Below are positions 20,917 to 33,317 of a stretch of 64,000 bases of DNA, piece by piece. The translations under genes were made by a program, and so were the position numbers. Source of the DNA: Cannabis sativa (taxonomy: Eukaryota > Streptophyta > Magnoliopsida > Rosales > Cannabaceae); NCBI RefSeq assembly GCF_029168945.1, contig NC_083607.1:41277257-41341256 (forward strand), given 5' to 3'. The stretch's first letter is position 1, and each line of letters begins with the position of its first letter. The notes under the pieces were generated by a model. It worked only from the letters and a program-made list of their open reading frames with translations. It did not search any database and had not been told where the DNA came from.

Positions 20917-22043
20917 CCTCGCAGGCAGAACTTCAAAAATTCACACATTGCTCAATTCTAATCCAACAACCTCAAACCTTCCAGACCTGTTCTATATAAC
21001 CCCTAGAACATTTCTAAAGCATCAAACTCACCCAGAATGCACATAAACAAAAATCACCATTAAAGCTCAAGCTTTGAGTTCCAAACTCAAACTTGGTTAA
21101 TAATAACTAACATGCACCCAAACCATGATTCAAACTCATAATCAAGCATAATAACACTGCAGAAAACTAACCCTAAGTCATGCAAACACTACAGCCACAA
21201 ATCACACAATTTCTCTTTGAAAACCAAACTTTTGCGTAGAAAAACCTTAGCTTTGCTCAACCTAACAATCATGCTTCACAACAGCTTTAATATCCTTAAT
21301 TTTAACATACTTGAATCTCTGAACAAAACAATAAAATTACAGCAGCAACAACATCACAATATCAAGCATGCAACACACTAATTCCATCAAAATTACACAA
21401 ATTTTAAGAAGAAAGGAAGAGGAGCTAACCTAGCTTGAATTGAACCTTAAAGAGAGATGAAATCACAAGGAAAATCCCAAGAAAAAGGCCAGCTTCTTGC
21501 TGCTCCAAGAGGGCCGAAAAGAGAAGAGGAAAAGAGAGAGTGTTTTTTGAACTTTTTCTATTTTTTTTCTAAGTGTTGATTTTTGAAATGAAAAAAAAAA
21601 AGAGATTAAATAACACTTACTCCTTTACTTCAGCCAAAATAAATTAAAATAAACATATAATTTTCAATTATTAAAATCACTAGAAGACAAAATAATAATG
21701 GGGCAAAAAGACCATTTTGCCCCTTCACACTAAAATCACATAAATAACACTAAAGGGGTATTTTTGGGAAATTCTAAATTCCCGGCCATTCCCGACATTC
21801 CCAATGTCTAATAAATTGCCCCAAACTACTAACATACTAAGTTGTGATTTTTACTGAGCCAAACACCGAGTTCCAAAATACCGGGCACCGAAATGCAAAA
21901 TTATGAAAACTACTACATGACATAAAAATGCATCTCTGAATTCAATAATAACAGTATAATAAATTATTTAAATAGCTATAAATAATTTCATAATTAAACG
22001 TGATTAACTGCTAATTTCCAAATTAAACTAAGCGGCCTTTACA

Positions 22044-22055
22044 ACTATTCCCCCT
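22044..22055 (-). other. Polypurine tract of Tekay C
   Basis: On the minus strand AGGGGGAATAGT immediately before the 3' LTR. Confidence 0.75.
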
Positions 22056-24138
22056 TAAAAGGATTTCGTCCCCGAAATCTAACCTGAATAACTCTGGACA
22101 TTGAGCTCTCATATCTGACTCTAATTCCCAGGTGGCTTCCTCCACCTTGCTGTTTCTCCAGAGAACTTTGACCAATGCTATGGCCTTATTCCGAAGGACT
22201 TTATCCTTTCTATCCAGGATCTGCACTGGCTGTTCTTCATATGACATATCTGGCTGCAATTCAAGGCTCTCATAACTGAGTATATGAGAGGGATCTGAAA
22301 CGTATTTTCTCAACATCGAGACATGGAATATGTTGTGAACTGTTGATAAAGCTGGAGGCAACGCTAACCGGTATGCCACTTGACCTATCTTCTCGAGAAT
22401 TTCGAAAGGTCCTGAAAATCTAGGGCATAACTTGCCTCTTTTCCCGAAACGTCTGATCCCCTTCATTGGAGACAATTGTAAAAACACATGGTCCCCTACT
22501 TGGAACTCAACATCTCTGCGTTTCGGATCTGCATAACTTTTTTGTCTACTCTGTGAGGCAAGCATTCTAGCTTTAATCTTCTCTATTGCCTCATTGGTCC
22601 GCTGCACTGACTCTGGACCTAAGTATTTTCTCTCCCCTGTCTCATCCTAGTGGATGGGAGATCTACACTTCCTACCGTATAACAGTTCATAGGGAGCCAT
22701 CCCTATCGTACTCTGATAACTGTTGTAGTAAGAAAATTCTATCAACGGTAGATATTTATTCCAAGAGCCTTCAAAATCCATAACACAGGCTCGCAACATG
22801 TCCTCCAATATCTGAATTGTCCTTTCGGACTGACCATCTGTCTGAGGATGGAATGCTGTACTGAATTTCAACTTTGTACCCATTGCTCGTTGCAAACTCT
22901 GCCAAAATTTGGAGGTGAACTTCGGATCCATATCCGAAACTATAGACTTCGGTACCCCGTGAAGTCGTACAATCTCTCTAACATACAATTCTGCCAACTG
23001 ATCCACTGTAAATGTTTTTTAACAGGCAGAAAATGAGTAGATTTCGTGAATCGATCCACCACTACCCAGATGGAATCAAACAAACCCGTGGTCCTAGGTA
23101 ACCCGACCACAAAATCCATCGTGATATCTTCCCACTTCCATTCAGGTAGGGTTAGAGGCTGCAACAACCCTGCTGGTCTCTGATGTTCAGCCTTAATCTG
23201 CTGACAAGTGAGGCACCTCGATACGAATTCTACCAAATTCTTCTTCATACCGCTCCACCAGAAGTACGGTTTAAGGTCTTGGTACATCCTAGTGGTGCCG
23301 GGATGCATAGAATAAGGGGTAGAATGAGCCTCGTCTAAGATCTCATTCCTGAGTTCCACACTATTCGGAACACAAACCCTAGCTTTATACAGAAGCATCC
23401 CGTTGTCTGACACTGAAAAGTCCCTGGCTTGACCAGCCAAAACCTCATCTCTAATCTTCACTAACTCTGGATCAGTCATCTGAGCGACTTTAATTCTTTC
23501 TAACACATCAGATTGTAGCATTAAGTTGTGAAGCTGACCTACCACAAACTCAATGCCGGATCTAACCATATCCTCTGCTAGCTGAGGGGAGATCTGAACC
23601 ATGCTAGCTACTTGCCCGAACCCTTCCTGCTCAGGGCATCGCCCACTACATTGGCCTTCCCAGGGTGATAAAGAATCTCGAAGCCATAATCTTTCACTAA
23701 TTCCAACCAACGTCTCTGTCTCATGTTCAAATCTTTCTGAGTAAAGAAATACTTGAGACTTTGATGGTCGGTATAGATTTCACACCTTTCTCCATAAAGG
23801 TAATGCCGCTAAATCTTCAATGCAAAAACCACCGCAGCCAACTCTAAATCATGAGTCGGGTATCGCTGTTCGTAATCCTTTAACTGATGGGAGGCATAAG
23901 TGATAACCCGATCGGCTTGCATCAGCACACAACCCAGACCCTGTCTGGATGCATCGCAATAAACTACGAACTGCTCGTTGTCCTAAGGCAAAGCTAACAC
24001 TGGAGCGGTAACCAATCTCTGCTTCAGCTCCTGAAAACTAGCTTCGCACTTGTCTGACCAGACAAACCGCTAATTCTTCTTTGTAAGTTCGGTTAAGGGC
24101 ATTGAAATTTTTGAGAAACCTTCTACGAACCTACGGTA
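22056..24138 (-). pseudogene. RNase H, integrase and chromodomain of Tekay C
   Basis: Begins just after the solo LTR, in the RT/RNase H connection. RNase H shows [21 protein letters not shown] and [11 protein letters not shown]. Integrase: CLTCQQ, TMDFVVGLP, VSDMDPKF and DGQSERT, with the triad present. Chromodomain tail: VQILDRKDKVLRNK to EATWELESDMR. Breaks: several in-frame stops between 23750 and 24080, including Trp to TAG near 23813; a frameshift in a poly-A run near 23015; and a Trp-to-TAG stop near 22650. Confidence 0.9.
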
Positions 24139-24143
24139 ATACC

Positions 24144-26037
24144 TGTTGGGTTTTATGCCCTAAATAAAACTCATTTCAATATAATCAGATTTACTTATTA
24201 ATATAGATCAGAAATAACATTTAATGTTGCATGGTTCACATGATTTATTTCATGATTATGTGTACATAATGTATAAATTCATCTGAAACCCTTTTCACAT
24301 ACTTGATCCTGTTTATTGTGCCGTCAACACATTGGAAAGTAAACATGACTATGTGAATAAAGTTTCCTAGATTTATCAGACATAGGGTTTTACTGATATG
24401 ATAATCTACAACAGAGTTTACTTGCATTTGGAGAAGTGCTATGTTCTTTCCAGAGCATTGGTTAAAGTAAAGCTCAGGTTGGATGCATGGAGTATGCATC
24501 GGAAGGGACCGATATTGAACTTTGACTTAGATTTATTAAACTTACCGTAATATCTATTCAAGCCAATATCGCCTAGTTGATCCTAGATCAAATGATCTTA
24601 ATCCTGATATGATTAGGCTCAATCTCAAGAGGCTATTCGTGTTCTTTGATTTGTTAGTTAAGCCCACTTTTAGGTCAGGGTGATACGTACATTTTGGAAA
24701 CACGGTAGTGCAATTGAGTGGGAGCGCTAGCATAAACATGGAATCTATAGCTTCTATCTGGCGAATAGTAAGCAAAGGTTGATCTCCTTCGAGCTTGACC
24801 AAACAAAAATAAATGGTGGAGATCTCATTTCACAGAAGCTGAAATATCATTTATACGGGGTCAAGTGTTTTAAGGATAAAATACATTGTAGGGTGTAACG
24901 GTAATTTAATCCCTTTACAGTGTAGATCATTCATATAGAGGATCAGTGATCAAATTAGGATTATAACAATGGATAACTAATTATGTGTCTATATGGTGGA
25001 ACATATAGAGCATTCTATATACTGAGAGTGCAATTCTAAGTTCTATGCGTGGATTCAACGAAGAATTAATAAGTTAGTGAATTTTAGTGCTAAATTCTTG
25101 ATCTACTTATTGGAAGCTCGGTTATATAGACCCATGGTCCCCCCACTAGTTGAGATAATATTGCTTGTAAGACTCATGTAATTGGTTTTGATTAATCAAT
25201 TATAATTCTCGAATTAGACTATGTCTATTTGTGAATTTTTCACTAAGTAAGGGCGAAATTGTAAAGAAAGAGTTTATAGGGGCATATTTGTTAATTATGA
25301 TACTTTGTATGGTTCAATTAATAAATATGATAAATGACAATATTATTTAATAATTATTTATAGTTATTAAATAGTTAGAATTGGCATTTAAATGGTTGAA
25401 TTAGAAAATTGGCGTTTTTGAGAAAATCATATGCAGAAAAGATAAAACTGCAAAATTGCAAAAAGTGAGGCCCAAATCCACCTTGCATGGCCGGCCACTT
25501 TTATAGGGTTTTTTCCTCTGATATTTTCATTATATTAATGCCAAATAATTCAAACCTGACCCTAGTGGAATGCTATAAATAGATAGTGAAGGCTTCAGGA
25601 AAATTACACTTAAATTTTCTATTTTTCCTTCAGAGAAAAACCTGAGCCTTTCTCTCTCACTATCTTTAGCTGCCACTTCTTCTTTCTCTTCCCTCTTGAA
25701 TTTCGAAATCCTTAGTGTATGAGTAGTGCCCACACACAGCAAGTGATACCTCAATCATAGTGAGGAAGATCGTGAAGAAAGATCATCAAGAAAGGAGTTT
25801 CAGCATCAAAGATTCAGAGAAAGAGATCCAGGTTCAGATATTGATAATGCTCTGCTACAGAAAGGAATCAAGGGCTAGATATCTGAACGGAAGGAGTCAT
25901 TATATTTCGCTGCACCCAATGTAAGGTTTCTTTAACTTTATATGTGTTTATTTCATCGTTTTAGAAAGTTCATATTTAGGGTGTTAAGAAACATACTTGT
26001 GAGTAGATCTAAGATCCTGGTAAAATAATTTCCAACA
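24144..26037 (+). repeat. Solo copia LTR (1894 bp) inside Tekay C
   Basis: TGTTGGGTTTTATGCCC to ATAATTTCCAACA, flanked by a perfect atacc duplication (24139-24143, 26038-26042). RT coding of Tekay C continues on either side. It is of the TGTTGGG subfamily, like 48426-50324 and 39536-41388. An antisense frame (24554-24802) is shared with other copia LTRs. Confidence 0.97.
25574..25581 (+). promoter_or_regulatory. Probable TATA box of solo copia LTR
   Basis: TATAAATA in the conserved GCTATAAATAGATAGTGAAG block. Confidence 0.6.
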
Positions 26038-26042
26038 ATACC

Positions 26043-27261
26043 CAGCTAAACCCAAGAAGCTTCTGATCTCTGTCACTGTCTTCGGTCTCGGCCAATCCCT
26101 GACGGATTCTATCTTCCCGGAATCCACCTTGATCCCATCTTTGCTAACAATGTGCCATAAGAAGGACACCTGAGACAGCCAAAATTCACATTTCTTGAAC
26201 TTGGCATAAAGCTTGTGTTCCCGAAGCCGTTGCAGTACCATCTGAAGATGTAATTCATGCTCCTCTTCTTATTGAGAGTACACGAGGATGTCGTCGATAA
26301 ACACAATCACACAGATATCGAGGAAATCCTTGAATACTCTATTCATCAAATCCATGAATGCTGCAGGAGCATTGGTTAGTCCAAACGACATAACCAGGAA
26401 TTCATAATGTCCATACCTAGTGCGGAAATCCGTCTTCGGAATGTCCTCCTCTCGGATTCTCAACTGATGATAACCCGAACGGAGATCAATCTTAGAAAAG
26501 ACCGTCTTCCCCTGAAGCTGATCGAACAAATCATCGATCCTAGGTAATGGATATTTATTCTTCACTGTTAGCTTGTTCAACTCTCTGTAGTCGATGCACA
26601 TCCTCATAGTTCCATCTTTCTTCTTGACGAATAAAATCGGGGCTCCCCAGGGTGACACACTAGGCTTAAAAAAAAACCCTATGTCAAGCAATTCTTGGAG
26701 CTGAATCTTTAATTCCTTAAGTTCAGCTGGAGCCATTCTATATGGAGCCTTGGAAACCGGTTCCACCCCTGGTGCCAAATCTATCACGAAGTCAATCTCC
26801 CGCTGCGGTGGTAACCCTGGAAGTTCTTCGGGAAAAACATCTAAAAATTCCCGAACCACCTTGATGTCCTCTGGTCGAATGGTATCTGGCCGAGTGGTGT
26901 CCACCACCACGGCCAGAAACCCTAAACAACCACCATGCAGTAATTCTCTAGCTGACATGGCCGAAATCACCGGGATCCCAGATCCCCGAACGGAATCAAC
27001 AAACATGAATGGTTCTTCGCTTTCTGGTTGGAAGTTCACCATCTTCCTTTTACGATCAATACTCGCCGAATATTTAGATAGGAAATCCATTCCTAAAATA
27101 ATATAGAACTCTACTAGGCTCATCTCTATCAAGTCAGCACTTAACTCTCTACCATCTATCCTGATCGGCATAGACCTAATCCACCTTTTGGAGATAACCA
27201 ACTCTCCGCCAGGTAATAGGGTTCCAAACCCTGATTCATATCTATCATACGGTCTATCCAA
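26043..27261 (-). pseudogene. Protease remnant and reverse transcriptase of Tekay C
   Basis: The 5' end keeps only the late protease part ([11 protein letters not shown]). RT then shows [47 protein letters not shown] and catalytic FIDDILVYS. The main frame is open 27261-26269; a TAA after [10 protein letters not shown] interrupts it, and coding resumes to the solo LTR insertion at 26042. The catalytic aspartate pair is intact. Confidence 0.9.
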
Positions 27262-27486
27262 TTAACTAGAGATTCTGCCAGCCACACAAGAACATCCTTG
27301 ACCTAAACACTCACCCGGAGGATGCCTCTTGCTAATGAGACACTCCAGTAGGAATAACGGGTCTCAACACTACCCTGACGACCGTCTTGATTCTGGTTCC
27401 CTCGGAACCTCTTGTTCTGCCGCGAGCCACCAGATGCAGTGGATGATTTCCTCCTCTAGTCCATGGCTGAACCACTACCTCCCTTG
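27262..27486 (-). other. Deleted gag-protease junction of Tekay C
   Basis: Only 225 bp separate the gag frame from the protease remnant. Gag's zinc knuckle and the protease D-S/T-G active site should lie here, but neither is found in any frame. The segment encodes an Arg/Gly/Gln-rich stretch (RQNKRFRGNQNQ) with stops. An internal deletion is the simplest reading. Confidence 0.65.
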
Positions 27487-28422
27487 CTAAAACCTAACGC
27501 AGGAGGGGTAGGAGCCCTGCCACATTCTGGAGTCTTTAACTGATTCCAACATACATCTAACTGCGCCCTCAGCTTGCACTCCCTTCTCCACCATCACAGC
27601 ATAGGTGGTCTTGTCGTCGGTAGTAACCATAAGGTCATACTTGATCTTCACATTAAGTCCATCAAGATATTTTTCTTTCTTACTGAAATCAGTTGGCATA
27701 AATCCCGAGGCCAACCTCGCCAACCGATCGAACTGAGTAGTATATTCTGTCATGCTCATATTCTCTCGCTGTGTCAGGTGAGCGAACTCTTTCCTCTTGG
27801 CGCTTCTGACCGCCTCGCTATAATACTTGGCGTTAAAGAGTTCCTGAAACCTTTCCCAGGTCATGCTGGTGACATCATGGATCTGAGACACCATTTCCCA
27901 CCAGACCAGAGCGTCTTCCTGAAACCAGAAGGTGGCACCCACCACTCTGTCGTTCCCGGTGACACCCATAAAATTCAGCATTTTGGTGATCACCGTTAGC
28001 CACTGCTCGAGCTTCATCACATCTGGACCTCCCAGAAAGACCGAAGGTGCTTGCTTCTGGAACCGTTCATACAAGGCTTCCATTCACTTTGCCGCTACCA
28101 CTATCTCGGCCTGAGCAGCAGGGGCGGGTGCCACTGGAACTTCTGGCACCGGCACTGCAGGAGCACCCTGCTGCCTCAATCTCTGAATCTCTAAGTCTTG
28201 TTCCTCAATTCTGACTTGGATTTCAGCAAACCTAACTTCCCAATTCTGGGCTTCTTGATTGACCTGGGCAGCCTGTGGCGAGTTGACATCACCCCGACCA
28301 CGAGCCCTGCCTCGGGGACCTCTACCTCGGCCCATAACACTTGGGGGAAAAAACTGAGCTCCTTGACCTTGATCTGACCCGACTGAGATGCCCTGACTCC
28401 TAATATTTCGTCTGGCGTCCAT
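27487..28422 (-). pseudogene. gag of Tekay C
   Basis: Starts at ATG 28420-28422 with an Arg/Gly-rich N-terminus (GRGRGPRGRARGRG) and a predicted coiled helix (IRIEEQDLEIQRL-like). A TGA near 28085 precedes the capsid core: FLGGPDVMKLEQWL, WWEMVSQ, WERFQELFNAKYY and EFAHLTQRENMSMTEYTTQF, which is the classic retrotransposon gag domain. It ends at 27487 without a zinc knuckle. Confidence 0.85.
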
Positions 28423-28688
28423 CTAGTCTGAACCGCCTCGAAATCCCGAGTTAGCACTTCAGGTCACGATCATCGAGAGCTTACTAATGCCACTTAATTT
28501 GGAAATTAAAACGAAACATGCGCCTATTCTACTATCAGGCTACTAACATGCTTCCTATCAGGCTTTTCTTATTTCATAAAATAAAGAAATAAACTACTAA
28601 AGCAATAAAGGCTTACTGAACCGTGGAACGAGCTAACTGTTGATGATGATTGTACATGTCGTGATGATCTTCGGAAGACAACCTGGCG

Positions 28689-28700
28689 GCTCTGATACCG
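28689..28700 (-). other. Primer-binding site of Tekay C
   Basis: On the minus strand CGGTATCAGAGC, three bases from the 5' LTR. This is the initiator tRNA-Met complement TGGTATCAGAGC with the first base changed. Confidence 0.8.
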
Positions 28701-29054
28701 AATTGTAACACCCTAACTAGCATAGGCGTATTACGTGATTTTTAAACATGTTGTGCAGCTCGTTGCTAATCAACGAGGTTTATGAAAAACGTGATTAATT
28801 AAAATTTTTGCTTTTTAATTAAACTTGTAAAATATTTATACAAAAGACTCGGGATCCCGATTACAAAATCATTTACAAAAGTTTACTGTTTATACAAAAT
28901 ACTTGTCGCCTAGCGACTAATTACAAAAATAGCCTCGCTGTCCCGATGATCGTACGCTCCAGGCCTAACCGCCCCGACATGTACAATCTTCATAGGCTCG
29001 TTCACGGTCCATCAGCTCTAGTCTTGCATTTACCTACACATAAACATAGCACTG

Positions 29055-29070
29055 TGAGTCGACAGACTCA
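29055..29070. other. Conserved TGAGTC/GACTCA hairpin, Tekay C 5' LTR
   Basis: Arms TGAGTC (29055-29060) and GACTCA (29065-29070); identical to the 3' LTR copy. Confidence 0.75.
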
Positions 29071-29243
29071 GTAAGAAAAGCATAATAATACTCATACATA
29101 AATCCCGGTCATGATCAGACGCCCATACCCCTGATCATAACCCTAACTGCCGTGTCCAACACGATACTGAGTCCCCCTAACTGCCGTGTCCAACACGGTA
29201 CTGAGTTCTGAACGTTCATAGGGACGGTACTATTGAAAAGGAA

Positions 29244-29560
29244 CAGCCTGATCGGTCGAACCGGTCATACTCCGGCTGCTGGTCATACTCCAGCCTGTAC
29301 CGACGTGTTACAGTATCAGCCTGATCGGTCGAACCGATCATACTCCGGCTGCTGGTCATACTCCAGCCTGTACCGACGTGATACGTCAAATAGTACGGAA
29401 CCACCAACCTAAGTATCAGCCTGATCGGTCGAACAGGTCATACTCCGGCTGCTGGTCATACTCCAGCCTGTACCGACGTGATACAGTGTCAGCCTAATCG
29501 GTCGAACTGGTCATACTCCGACTGCTGGTCATACTTCAGCCTGTACCGACGTGACACAGT
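29244..29560. repeat. Four tandem stem-loop units in Tekay C 5' LTR
   Basis: The same four units as at 20184-20500, with scattered substitutions and no change in copy number. Confidence 0.9.
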
Positions 29561-29884
29561 TGGATGGTTCGAAGCCAACATACATATCTAATGTAATCTA
29601 AGATGCTTCCTACATGCACGCTAAACATGTAATCTACATATGCATACTGTTATACTAATTTTACCTGGATTCCGAATTCAGGTGTGCCGGTCAACCTGAC
29701 TGGAACTATCTGCGCGTCAGATTACAGGCTCCTAAACCATAAAAATCACAACACTATAAGTGATATGCTAAATCACTTCCTGGGGACTTAAACTAGGAAC
29801 TAAAAGTTTCCCTATCGATAAAAAGTATTGCAATACCCTAAAAAACATAAAATCGAGGAAAGCTAGGGTTTCTGAATTTTCCCC

Positions 29885-29976
29885 AACCGGTAGACCGGTT
29901 GCCCAACCGGAATTCCGATTCTGGGAAATTTCAGAACCCCATCCGGAATTCCGGATGCACAGCCGGAATTCCGGCT
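29885..29976. repeat. Palindrome cluster in Tekay C 5' LTR
   Basis: Counterpart of 20825-20916. The fourth member is AGCCGGAATTCCGGCT (29961-29976), here a perfect palindrome. Confidence 0.85.
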
Positions 29977-31103
29977 CCTCGCAGGCAGAACTTCAAAAAT
30001 TCACACATTGCTCAATTCTAATCCAAATAACCTCAAACCTTCCAGACCTGTTCTATATAACCCCTAGAACATTTCTAAAGCATCAAACTCACCCATAATG
30101 CACATAAAGAAAAATCACCATTAAAGCTCAAGCTTTGAGTTCCAAACTCAAACTTGGTTAATAACAACTAACATGCACCCAAACCATGATTCAAACTCAT
30201 AATCAAGCATAATAACACTGCAAAAAACTAACCCTAAGTCATGCAAACACTACAGCTACAAATCACACAATTTCTCTTTGAAAACCAAACTTTTGCATAG
30301 AAAAACCTTAGCTTTGCTCAACCTAACAATCATGCTTCACAACAGGTTTAATATCCTTAATTTTAACATACTTGAATCTCTGAACAAAACAATAAAATTA
30401 CAGCAGCAACAACATCACAATATCAAGCATGCAACACACTAATTCCATCAAAATTCAACAAATTTTAAGAAGAAAGGAAGAGCAGCTAACCTAGCTTGAA
30501 TTGAACCTTAAAGAGAGATGAAATCACAAGCAAAATCCCAAGAAAAAGGCCAGCTTCTTGCTGCTCCAAGAGGGTCGAAAAGAGAAGAGGAAAAGAGAGA
30601 GTGTTTTTTGAACTTTTCTATTTTTTTTCTAAGTGTTGATTTTTGAAATGAAAAAAAAAGAGATTAAATAACACTTACTCCTTTTTACTTCAGCCAAAAC
30701 AAATTAAAATAAACATATAATTTTCAATTATTAAAATCACTAGAAGAAAAAATAATAATGGGGCAAAAAGACCATTTTGCCCCTCCACACTAAAATCACA
30801 TAAATAACACTAAAGGGGTATTTTTGGGAAATTCTAAATTCCCAGCCATTCCCGACATTCCCAATGTCTAATAAACTGCCCCAAACTACTAACATACTAA
30901 GTTGTGATTTTTACTGAGCCAAACACCGAGTTCCAAAATACCGGGCACCAGAATGCAAAATTATGAAAACTACTACATGACATAGAAATGCATCTCTGAA
31001 TTCAATAATAATAGTATAATAAATTATTTAAATAGCTATAAATAATTTCATAATTAAACGTGATTAACTGCTAATTTATAAATTAAACTAAGCGGTCTTT
31101 ACA

Positions 31104-33249
31104 TCATCATTTTTCACGGCCCCTGCGTACCGTTTCAGCTCCTTGCGGGTAGTTCCTCCGATGTGGGGTCCTCCTGAGATCATAGCCACTCTCCCATTGG
31201 GTCTAGGTGGCAGGCCAGGAATATGTTGGGCATCTCCGGGGGAACAACTGGAGCCAATACTCATGTTGCACCCCCTGGTGCTCCTTGTGGCAACGCTCCA
31301 ACCGCCTGACCTGGGTTGAGATGGGGCAACCGGTTCTTGATCCACTCGTAGAGGTGTCCTAATCGGATCAAGTTTTCAATCTCGTCCTTGAGATTTTTGC
31401 ATTCATTGGTGTTGTGCCCAATGTCGTTATGGTACTCGCATCTCTTATTGGGATCCCTCCGGGAGCTGTCTTTGTACAAAGGAGGCGGTGTCCGGTAGTG
31501 CGTATTTTGCCTAGTAGCAAAGTACACACATTCTTGGGAGTCTGTTAACTCCGTGTACTAGGTATATTGGGAAGTATACCCCCTTTTTTGTCACTTTTCC
31601 TCCGTCCGGGTGCTGCCTTTGGAGGACCTTTTACTCCTCGAGCCCTGGGAAGGACCGGCTAAATTGGCTGTCGGAGCGGAGTGCGAGGGGGCCTGTCCAT
31701 TTATCCCTAAGGGATTTCAAAAATGGGATGATGCAGGGGCTAGGGCCTGGCCTTGGCTATATCCGGGAGTATCGAAAAACTGTATGTCGCTCATCGGTGG
31801 AGCTGTTGCTGGCACAGTGCCTGAGAGTTGGGCTCTGGGCACATATCCGGCTACCCCGGTGGGATAGTATCCTCCATAGGCCACTATTTGGGCCTCTTCA
31901 AGGTTAATATATTTCTGGACTTTTTTCTGGAAGTCTTGAAGGTTTGAAGCTCCTTCTTGTTGTAGTTCATTCCAGAATGGAGTCCCTGTATGGATGCCTG
32001 CTTGGAGAAGGACAAGCTGTTGTCCGTCATCTACTTTCTTGGTTTTGGAGGCTTCTTCCCGGAACCTCTTTATGAAATTCTTTAGCGTCTCTGTAGGCAG
32101 CTGCTTGATGTTAGTCAAGGCACTGACCTCTAGGTTGACTTTCCTTGCAGCGACAAACTGTCTCCGAAAGCTGGTTTCCAGCTTAATCCAGCAATCCACG
32201 GATCCTGGCTCCAATTTCTTGAACCACTCTTCCGCGGACCCGCTTAGAGTAAGCGGGAAGCACAAACACTTAGCGTCATTTCTGACTCTCATGACCGTCA
32301 TGACTCGGTTGAATCGTGACAGGTGATCGCTCGGATCAGAGTTCTCGGTATAAGCTGCCATTTCGGGCATCTTAAAGTTTTTGGGGAGCTCTGCTTCCAG
32401 GATGTGTTTGGCACATGGCTCCCGGTCCTCACAGTCTGAGTCGTAGTCGTCGCCTTTCTGTTTCCGGGAGACTCGGGCAATGTCTTTTCGAAGTATGGCG
32501 AGTTCCGCCATGATTCCTTCGTTTAACGTTCCTGTGGAGACCACGGGTTCGTATTTCTTCTTGTCAAGGTGATCCCGAAGGTCACCTTGGTTCCCGTTAA
32601 TCTGATTCCTCAGATCAATGGGAGGACATTTTTGTCCCTTTCTTCCTCTCCCTCCGGGCTCTTGGTGCACGAAAACGCTTTTTCGGTCCTCTCGATCCTG
32701 AGGGCCAAGACTCCCTTTTTGGAGTTTGCCCCTCTACGGACCTTTCCCTTTCGGGAAATCCGAGCGGACCTTTCGCGGATCCTGCACCTTTTTCTTTTTC
32801 CCAGGAGTAGAAGTAGGGTTTCTCTTTTGGTTCCCTTCAGCGGAATACCTTATAGGGCTTGGTTGTCTAGATTTCTGCTTTTGGGTACTTGGCGAGGATT
32901 CCTCTGGTTCCTTTCCAAGCCCAGCAAAGATGACTTTAGGATACACGTGGATTCCTGCTGCCTCCATGGCTTTTTGCATGACTAGCATTACCTCTTGCAT
33001 CTTTTGGTTTTGCACTTTTTGGGCTGCGATTTCAGCTTCATGATCGACAGCCTTTTGCCTTAAGAGTACCGATTCTGAGTAGCTGCCTTCGTCATAGGCG
33101 TACTCATCGAGGTTTCCTTCGTAGTCATCATTAGGGATTCCTTCTTCTTCCTCGGAACCCACGGTTGCTCTTGAGGCCACGTCCTCGTCATTTGGATCTT
33201 GAGCATCTTGAAGAGGGCGAGGTTGACGTGTGCTTCGGTTCTCCACCAT
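31104..33249 (-). pseudogene. gag of the minus-strand Tat element
   Basis: Starts at ATG 33247-33249 (MVENRSTRQPRPLQD), with an acidic, helix-rich N-terminus. The capsid core follows (KNFKMPEMAAY, DHLSRFNRVM, FPLTLSGSAEEWFKKL, FRRQFVAARK, LPTETLKNFIKRF), then a zinc knuckle-like C-x2-H-x4-H-x4-C (31399-31440, CEYHNDIGHNTNEC). Breaks: a frameshift near 32700 between the N-terminal part and the core; stops between 31540 and 31720; a further frameshift near 31300. The right edge of Tekay C cuts it from the protease. Confidence 0.9.
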
Positions 33250-33296
33250 TATTGTGTTGTTGTAATGCAATGTGTGCTTACAGATGCTTTCTTCAG

Positions 33297-33317
33297 CTCT
33301 CAATGAAAGCACCAAAA
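33297..33317 (-). other. Primer-binding region of the minus-strand Tat element
   Basis: On the minus strand TTTTGGTGCTTTCATTGAG follows the LTR end. The same stretch follows the LTRs at 54506 and 36308. I could not match it to a specific tRNA from memory. Confidence 0.7.

Larger units (their letters stand above)
19644..22043 (-). repeat. 3' LTR of Tekay C (2400 bp)
   Basis: Plus-strand boundaries TGTAACACCCTAACTAG and AGCGGCCTTTACA. It contains the conserved hairpin (19995-20010), four tandem units (20184-20500) and a palindrome cluster (20825-20916). Confidence 0.96.
19644..31103 (-). mobile_element. Complete Tekay/Del-like Ty3/gypsy element C
   Basis: 11.46 kb with two 2400 bp LTRs and the target duplication tcatc (19639-19643, 31104-31108). 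Right to left: 5' LTR, primer site, gag, shortened protease region, RT, RNase H, integrase, chromodomain, purine tract, 3' LTR. It inserted at the gag/protease border of the Tat element. A solo copia LTR lies inside (24144-26037). LTRs differ at about 59 positions by hand count (about 2.5%). Confidence 0.96.
28704..31103 (-). repeat. 5' LTR of Tekay C (2400 bp)
   Basis: Same boundaries and length as the 19644 copy, which lies 9060 bp to the left. Most differences between the two are transitions. It keeps the hairpin (29055-29070), tandem units and palindromes. Confidence 0.96.
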
